The notes under the pieces are model-generated. The model worked only from the letters and a program-made list of their open reading frames with translations. It searched no databases and had not been told where the DNA came from. The translations under genes and the position numbers were made by a program. A DNA stretch of 8,307 nt from Nitrospira sp. (GTDB lineage: Bacteria; Nitrospirota; Nitrospiria; Nitrospirales; Nitrospiraceae): contig JABMDG010000049.1 of the NCBI GenBank assembly GCA_015904045.1, forward strand, positions 15,320-23,626. The letters run 5' to 3'. Positions 5,325 to 8,307 of this stretch are shown here, piece after piece; within the stretch, counting starts at the first letter, position 1, and every line of letters starts with the position of its first letter.

Positions 5325-6998
5325 TCACACTTCACGTTTTTGTCGTTCGATGCCGAGTTTCTTCATCCGGGCTTCGAGGGTCGTCGCATTGAGACCGAGG
5401 ATCTTGGCGGCACCCTTCTCGCCGCTGACACGCCAATTGGTTTGTTCCAACACATCGACGATGTGCTGCCGTTCCATTTCTTCGAGTGTCAGGACTTGTT
5501 CACTGCCGGAAGGCTTGCCGCTGGTTGGTGTCAACCACTCGATCGGCTCCAACTGAGGCCCTTCGCTCAAGATCACCGCCCGCTCGATGACATGCTCCAG
5601 CTCCCGGATATTGCCAGGCCATTGGTAGCGTTGTAGCGCACCGAGCATTCGTTCGGGAATACGGGTGATCTTCTTGCCGAGGTTGGCCGAACACTTCTGG
5701 ACGAAATACTGTGCCAGCAGCGGGATGTCGCCCTCACGCTCCCGCAACGGAGGAAGATGAACGGGAAAAACGTTCAGACGGTAATACAGATCTGGCCGAT
5801 ACTGACCGGATTTCGAGAGTTGATCGAGATTCCGATTCGTCGCGGCGATGACACGGACATTCACTTTGAACGTCTGTGTGCCCCCAACACGCTCAAATTC
5901 ACCTTCTTGCAACACACGCAAGAGCTTCGATTGCAAATCCAGCGGCAGTTCACCGATCTCGTCCAGAAAGATCGTGCCCTTGTCCGCCACCTCGAACCGG
6001 CCGATCTTGAAGATCTTGAAGACGGACAAGACGCGCGGATCGTCGCGCATGGGCTTCGTATCCATCACGGCCAGATGCCCCATCACCGTGCCGGATCGGT
6101 CGAACACGGGAATCGCCAGGTAGCTCTCGACGCCCAGCTTCGCGAGATCTTCCCGGTGGTCCGGAAAGAGATCCTGCACCTTTTCTGGAAACAAGCAGAC
6201 CTCCCCGGACAGGACACGTTCACAAGGCGTGTGAGGAAGGTCATACTCGAAACTATCGAGGAAGCCATCACCTTTCCAAAAGGCCAATGTCCGCACGCGC
6301 GTGCGAGTCCCCTCCACGAACTTGGAGACGAAGGCATACCGTGTCTGAAGCGCCTCGGCCAAACTCTTGACGAGAGATGGGAAGAAGGCCGAGCCAGTGA
6401 CTGCCGCCGTTCCTTCATCGATCTTGCGGAGCATAAGGTCGCTTTTCCGCAAGGCCTGCTCATACCGAAGCCGGTCAAACTCCGCCGATGCCCGCATGGC
6501 AAAAATGCCGAGGATCGACAAGGCACGAACGTGATCCGGCATGGGCTTGGAATCCATGATGGCCAGATGCCCGACGACCCGGTCGCTGGAATCCACGATC
6601 GGCACTCCGCAATAGCTCTCAGCCTTCATCTCCTGAATCAGCGGGACCTGCGGATAGAGTGCCCGAAGCTGATCGGAATGATGGACGCATTGTCGCGTCA
6701 ACACCGTTTCACAGGGGCCATGCGCCGGCACGTCAAACGGCGGGAGTGGCTGTCCTGTGCCCCAACCGGCTTTGGAGAGGAACCGATCACCCGCTTCGTT
6801 GAGTTCGGAGATATAGGCGTAATCCACACCGAGGGCGGCGGCCAGCTGTTGCACCAGGGACGAAAAAAAATGCTCGCCGACCCTCGCCTCCAAGCCTTCG
6901 AGAATCTGGCGGAGAATCGCCCCGGTCTCTGCCCGCTCATCGAGTGCATGGACCTGTGAGGGACCGGGTTGCTGTTCAGGAAAGGGCATCCTCTGCAC
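5325..6998 (-). CDS. Dual-GAF enhancer-binding-type regulator with incomplete AAA+ domain
   Basis: The product (557 aa) resembles FhlA-like sigma-54 activators. GAF1 spans about 42-180 and GAF2 about 203-330; the two are similar ('[23 protein letters not shown]' against '[23 protein letters not shown]', each read in short blocks). After 'RVLSVFKIF' (322-330) the protein jumps to '[20 protein letters not shown]', the Walker B half of the AAA+ domain. Sensor I ('[10 protein letters not shown]'), the arginine-finger region ('[13 protein letters not shown]') and '[13 protein letters not shown]' are present, as is a Fis-type helix-turn-helix near 527-545 ('[19 protein letters not shown]'). Walker A and the GAFTGA loop, about 130-140 residues with the linker, are missing in frame. 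ATP hydrolysis and sigma-54 contact should be lost, though DNA and ligand binding could remain. Start is GTG 6996-6998; ATG 6987-6989 is equally possible. Confidence 0.85.
   Translation of the reverse strand: MQRMPFPEQQPGPSQVHALDERAETGAILRQILEGLEARVGEHFFSSLVQQLAAALGVDYAYISELNEAGDRFLSKAGWGTGQPLPPFDVPAHGPCETVLTRQCVHHSDQLRALYPQVPLIQEMKAESYCGVPIVDSSDRVVGHLAIMDSKPMPDHVRALSILGIFAMRASAEFDRLRYEQALRKSDLMLRKIDEGTAAVTGSAFFPSLVKSLAEALQTRYAFVSKFVEGTRTRVRTLAFWKGDGFLDSFEYDLPHTPCERVLSGEVCLFPEKVQDLFPDHREDLAKLGVESYLAIPVFDRSGTVMGHLAVMDTKPMRDDPRVLSVFKIFKIGRFEVADKGTIFLDEIGELPLDLQSKLLRVLQEGEFERVGGTQTFKVNVRVIAATNRNLDQLSKSGQYRPDLYYRLNVFPVHLPPLREREGDIPLLAQYFVQKCSANLGKKITRIPERMLGALQRYQWPGNIRELEHVIERAVILSEGPQLEPIEWLTPTSGKPSGSEQVLTLEEMERQHIVDVLEQTNWRVSGEKGAAKILGLNATTLEARMKKLGIERQKREV
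6003..6020 (-). repeat. Tandem 9-bp repeat at the regulator's deletion junction
   Basis: TTCAAGATC occurs twice in tandem on the minus strand (encoding FKI-FKI). It lies exactly where GAF2 ends and the partial AAA+ domain begins (residues 327-332). Short repeats at a junction are common in deletions by slippage or illegitimate recombination. Confidence 0.7.
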
Positions 6999-7102
6999 CC
7001 AACAATGGAATAGCCGAGGAAGGACTCAGGGCGTCAGAGTCTAGCACTGGAGAGGAAACCCTGGCAACGCGAACGGTGGGGGGTCCGACACTGAGGCAGC
7101 TT
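6999..7102. other. Gap upstream of the regulator gene
   Basis: This 104-nt gap separates the TVP38-like gene from the regulator. It holds a loose inverted repeat GACTC-N9-GAGTC but no convincing promoter, ribosome site or terminator. The regulator may be read from the upstream transcript. Confidence 0.35.
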
Positions 7103-7900
7103 TCACGATCTCGCGCCCGGAACGGAGTTTCCGCATCCCGCACAGGAGAGCGGCATGGACCGGCCGGCCGGCTGAAGTTCACTCGGAGGTGGTGGCGGTC
7201 CAAGAAGGAGCCGTGCCACACGACTCTCTCGGTAATTCAAGAGGATCTTTGGTGCCGCGAGGAAGAGGGCAACCATTATCATCCCTGCGAGAATCAACGG
7301 CCACTGGACGCTGATAACGCTACTCCCCAAATATGTGAAGGCAAAAGTGGGCGGAGCCATGCCGAATAGCGTGGCCAGGGCAAAAGTCTTCAGGGAGATT
7401 TTCGTCAGCCCTGCTCCATAACTCACGACATCAAACGAAAAGATTGGGACCAGCCTTGCAAAAAACACTAATCCCATCAATTGGTGATCCGTGCACCTTT
7501 GGCAGAAGACTGTTTCAACCTTGAGCAGTTTGGAAAGGGCGTCACGACCCAACACGCGTGCGAGCAGAAAACAGCCGATGGCTCCAATCTCCGCTCCAAT
7601 CACCGCATAGAACGCACCATAGAACGGGCCAAAAACCGCCCCTGCGGCAAGATCCAGCGGCACACTCGGGATCGGAGGAATGACGACGGCGCAGACCATG
7701 CTGCCGATCAACAGCAGCGGAGCCAGTGGCCCGGCATCGCGCAGCCAGTCAATCAGCACAGTCGGGGAGAGATACCGCTCGTAATCGACAGAAGACAGCC
7801 CCCAGCAGAGGGCACCGATCACGATCGCGGCCAGCCCGAGTTTGATCCAAGTCGTCATACTGCGTGGGGCCCCGATGGCCGTGATCGTGGCTGCGCTCAT
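7103..7900 (-). CDS. TVP38/TMEM64 family membrane protein
   Basis: The product (265 aa) is an integral inner-membrane protein of the SNARE-associated/VTT (DedA-related) family, whose members are implicated in lipid handling or membrane homeostasis. Hydrophobic segments lie near 20-36, 60-76, 86-114, 143-156, 172-190 and 200-217. Family hallmarks are 'LAAGAVFGPFYGAFYAVIGA' (84-103), 'FLLARVLGRD' (111-120) and 'FARLVPIFSFDVVSYGAGLT' (147-166). The C-terminal tail is unusual: a run of five prolines (235-239) and then 'CAGCGNSVPG' with a CxxC pair that could bind metal or form a disulfide. Its ATG (7898-7900) overlaps the upstream VOC gene's stop as ATGA, indicating coupled translation. An internal ATG at codon 15 ('MTTWIKLGLAAIV') is an alternative start; neither has a strong ribosome site. 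Confidence 0.85.
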   Translation of the reverse strand: MSAATITAIGAPRSMTTWIKLGLAAIVIGALCWGLSSVDYERYLSPTVLIDWLRDAGPLAPLLLIGSMVCAVVIPPIPSVPLDLAAGAVFGPFYGAFYAVIGAEIGAIGCFLLARVLGRDALSKLLKVETVFCQRCTDHQLMGLVFFARLVPIFSFDVVSYGAGLTKISLKTFALATLFGMAPPTFAFTYLGSSVISVQWPLILAGMIMVALFLAAPKILLNYRESRVARLLLGPPPPPSELQPAGRSMPLSCAGCGNSVPGARS

Positions 7901-8307
7901 GGTGACACAAGTTGAATCGCATGCCCATCAGGATCGCGGATAACCATTCCCATTGTGAATCCCAAACTCTTGTCCGGTAACGTGACAACACCGGCGGAAA
8001 TCATTTGTACCATCCCATGCACCTGGGCAGCAGCTATCTCCACATCCGGCACAATCATCGTCGTGTGCCAATGCCAGAGATCAGTCGGATGCGAATCGGC
8101 TGGAAATGGCCGACCTGCCGTTGGTCGCTCATACTCCAAGAACTCCACACCGAGTGGGCCTATTGTCGATGTCAGGCCAGTCACACGCGCGCGTGCGCCA
8201 GGCAAACTGTCGAGATGTTCCTGTTCCGCGCCCATATTCAACGTCCCGCCTGCGACCGTAAGACCGAGCAGATCGCGATAGAACTTGAGGCTGTTCTCGG
8301 TGCTTCG
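7897..8307 (-). CDS. VOC-superfamily (glyoxalase-like) protein, 5' end outside window
   Basis: The frame is open to the right edge, so the start is missing; 136 residues are visible. The first ones, 'STENSLKFYRDLLGLTVAG', are the classic opening of a VOC domain after its first β-strand. The second half follows as 'WHWHTTMIVPDVEIAAAQV' and 'GMVIRDPDGHAIQLVSP'. VOC proteins are metal-dependent lyases, dioxygenases or resistance proteins made of paired βαβββ units. The position that is often the metal-binding Glu in 'DPDGHxxEL' is Gln here, so the chemistry may differ or metal binding may be lost. The substrate cannot be told. It is coupled to the TVP38-like gene by a 4-nt overlap. Confidence 0.85.
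   Translation of the reverse strand, partial: RSTENSLKFYRDLLGLTVAGGTLNMGAEQEHLDSLPGARARVTGLTSTIGPLGVEFLEYERPTAGRPFPADSHPTDLWHWHTTMIVPDVEIAAAQVHGMVQMISAGVVTLPDKSLGFTMGMVIRDPDGHAIQLVSP

Noticed and set aside
5757..6959. Plus-strand open frame of 400 codons
   Set aside because: It is fully antisense to the GAF/AAA+ regulator and has no recognisable domain; GC-rich codon usage in the real gene keeps the opposite frame open.

Overview
The window looks like chromosomal DNA of a Nitrospira-like bacterium. This is an inference from the moderately high GC, the membrane-anchored monohaem cytochrome ending in a 'TMP…YG' signature, the dual-GAF FhlA-like regulator and the mixture of redox genes. No RNA gene, CRISPR array or transposon was seen. 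Every recognisable gene is on the minus strand except a fragment at the left edge, so the window reads most naturally from right to left.

Right part (about 8307 to 5325): a VOC/glyoxalase-like protein cut by the window edge overlaps by 4 nt a TVP38/TMEM64 membrane protein. Then comes a GAF-GAF-AAA+-Fis regulator of the sigma-54 enhancer-binding type. It lacks the front of its ATPase, including Walker A and the GAFTGA loop, through an in-frame junction.

Middle (about 5324 to 3688): a 313-nt intergenic region holds an array of TCCCAA/TTGGGA half-sites (two perfect 16-bp palindromes plus a partial one). About 100 bp closer to the genes is a near-consensus sigma-54 promoter. Downstream lies a compact operon: STAS protein, ECF sigma factor (ATGA overlap) and soluble zinc-binding anti-sigma factor. 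The layout suggests a cascade in which sigma-54 and an enhancer-binding protein drive an ECF sigma factor, whose activity is set by an anti-sigma factor and perhaps by the STAS protein.

Left part (about 3622 to 207), possibly the same transcript or the ECF regulon: a glucose-dehydrogenase-like medium-chain dehydrogenase, an exported YHS-domain protein, an exported protein built of 18-residue helical repeats, a sulfite-oxidase-type molybdopterin protein and a membrane-anchored cytochrome c. The last two look like an electron-transfer pair. The molybdopterin gene has lost its normal N-terminal export signal: its homology begins exactly where the repeat gene's periodicity stops, which marks a deletion-type junction between the two genes.

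The main points for follow-up are the sigma-54/palindrome control region, the ATPase-defective regulator beside it, the three-gene STAS-ECF-ZAS unit and the repeat/molybdopterin junction. Two deletion-like junctions within 5 kb raise the question of whether they are biological or assembly artefacts.
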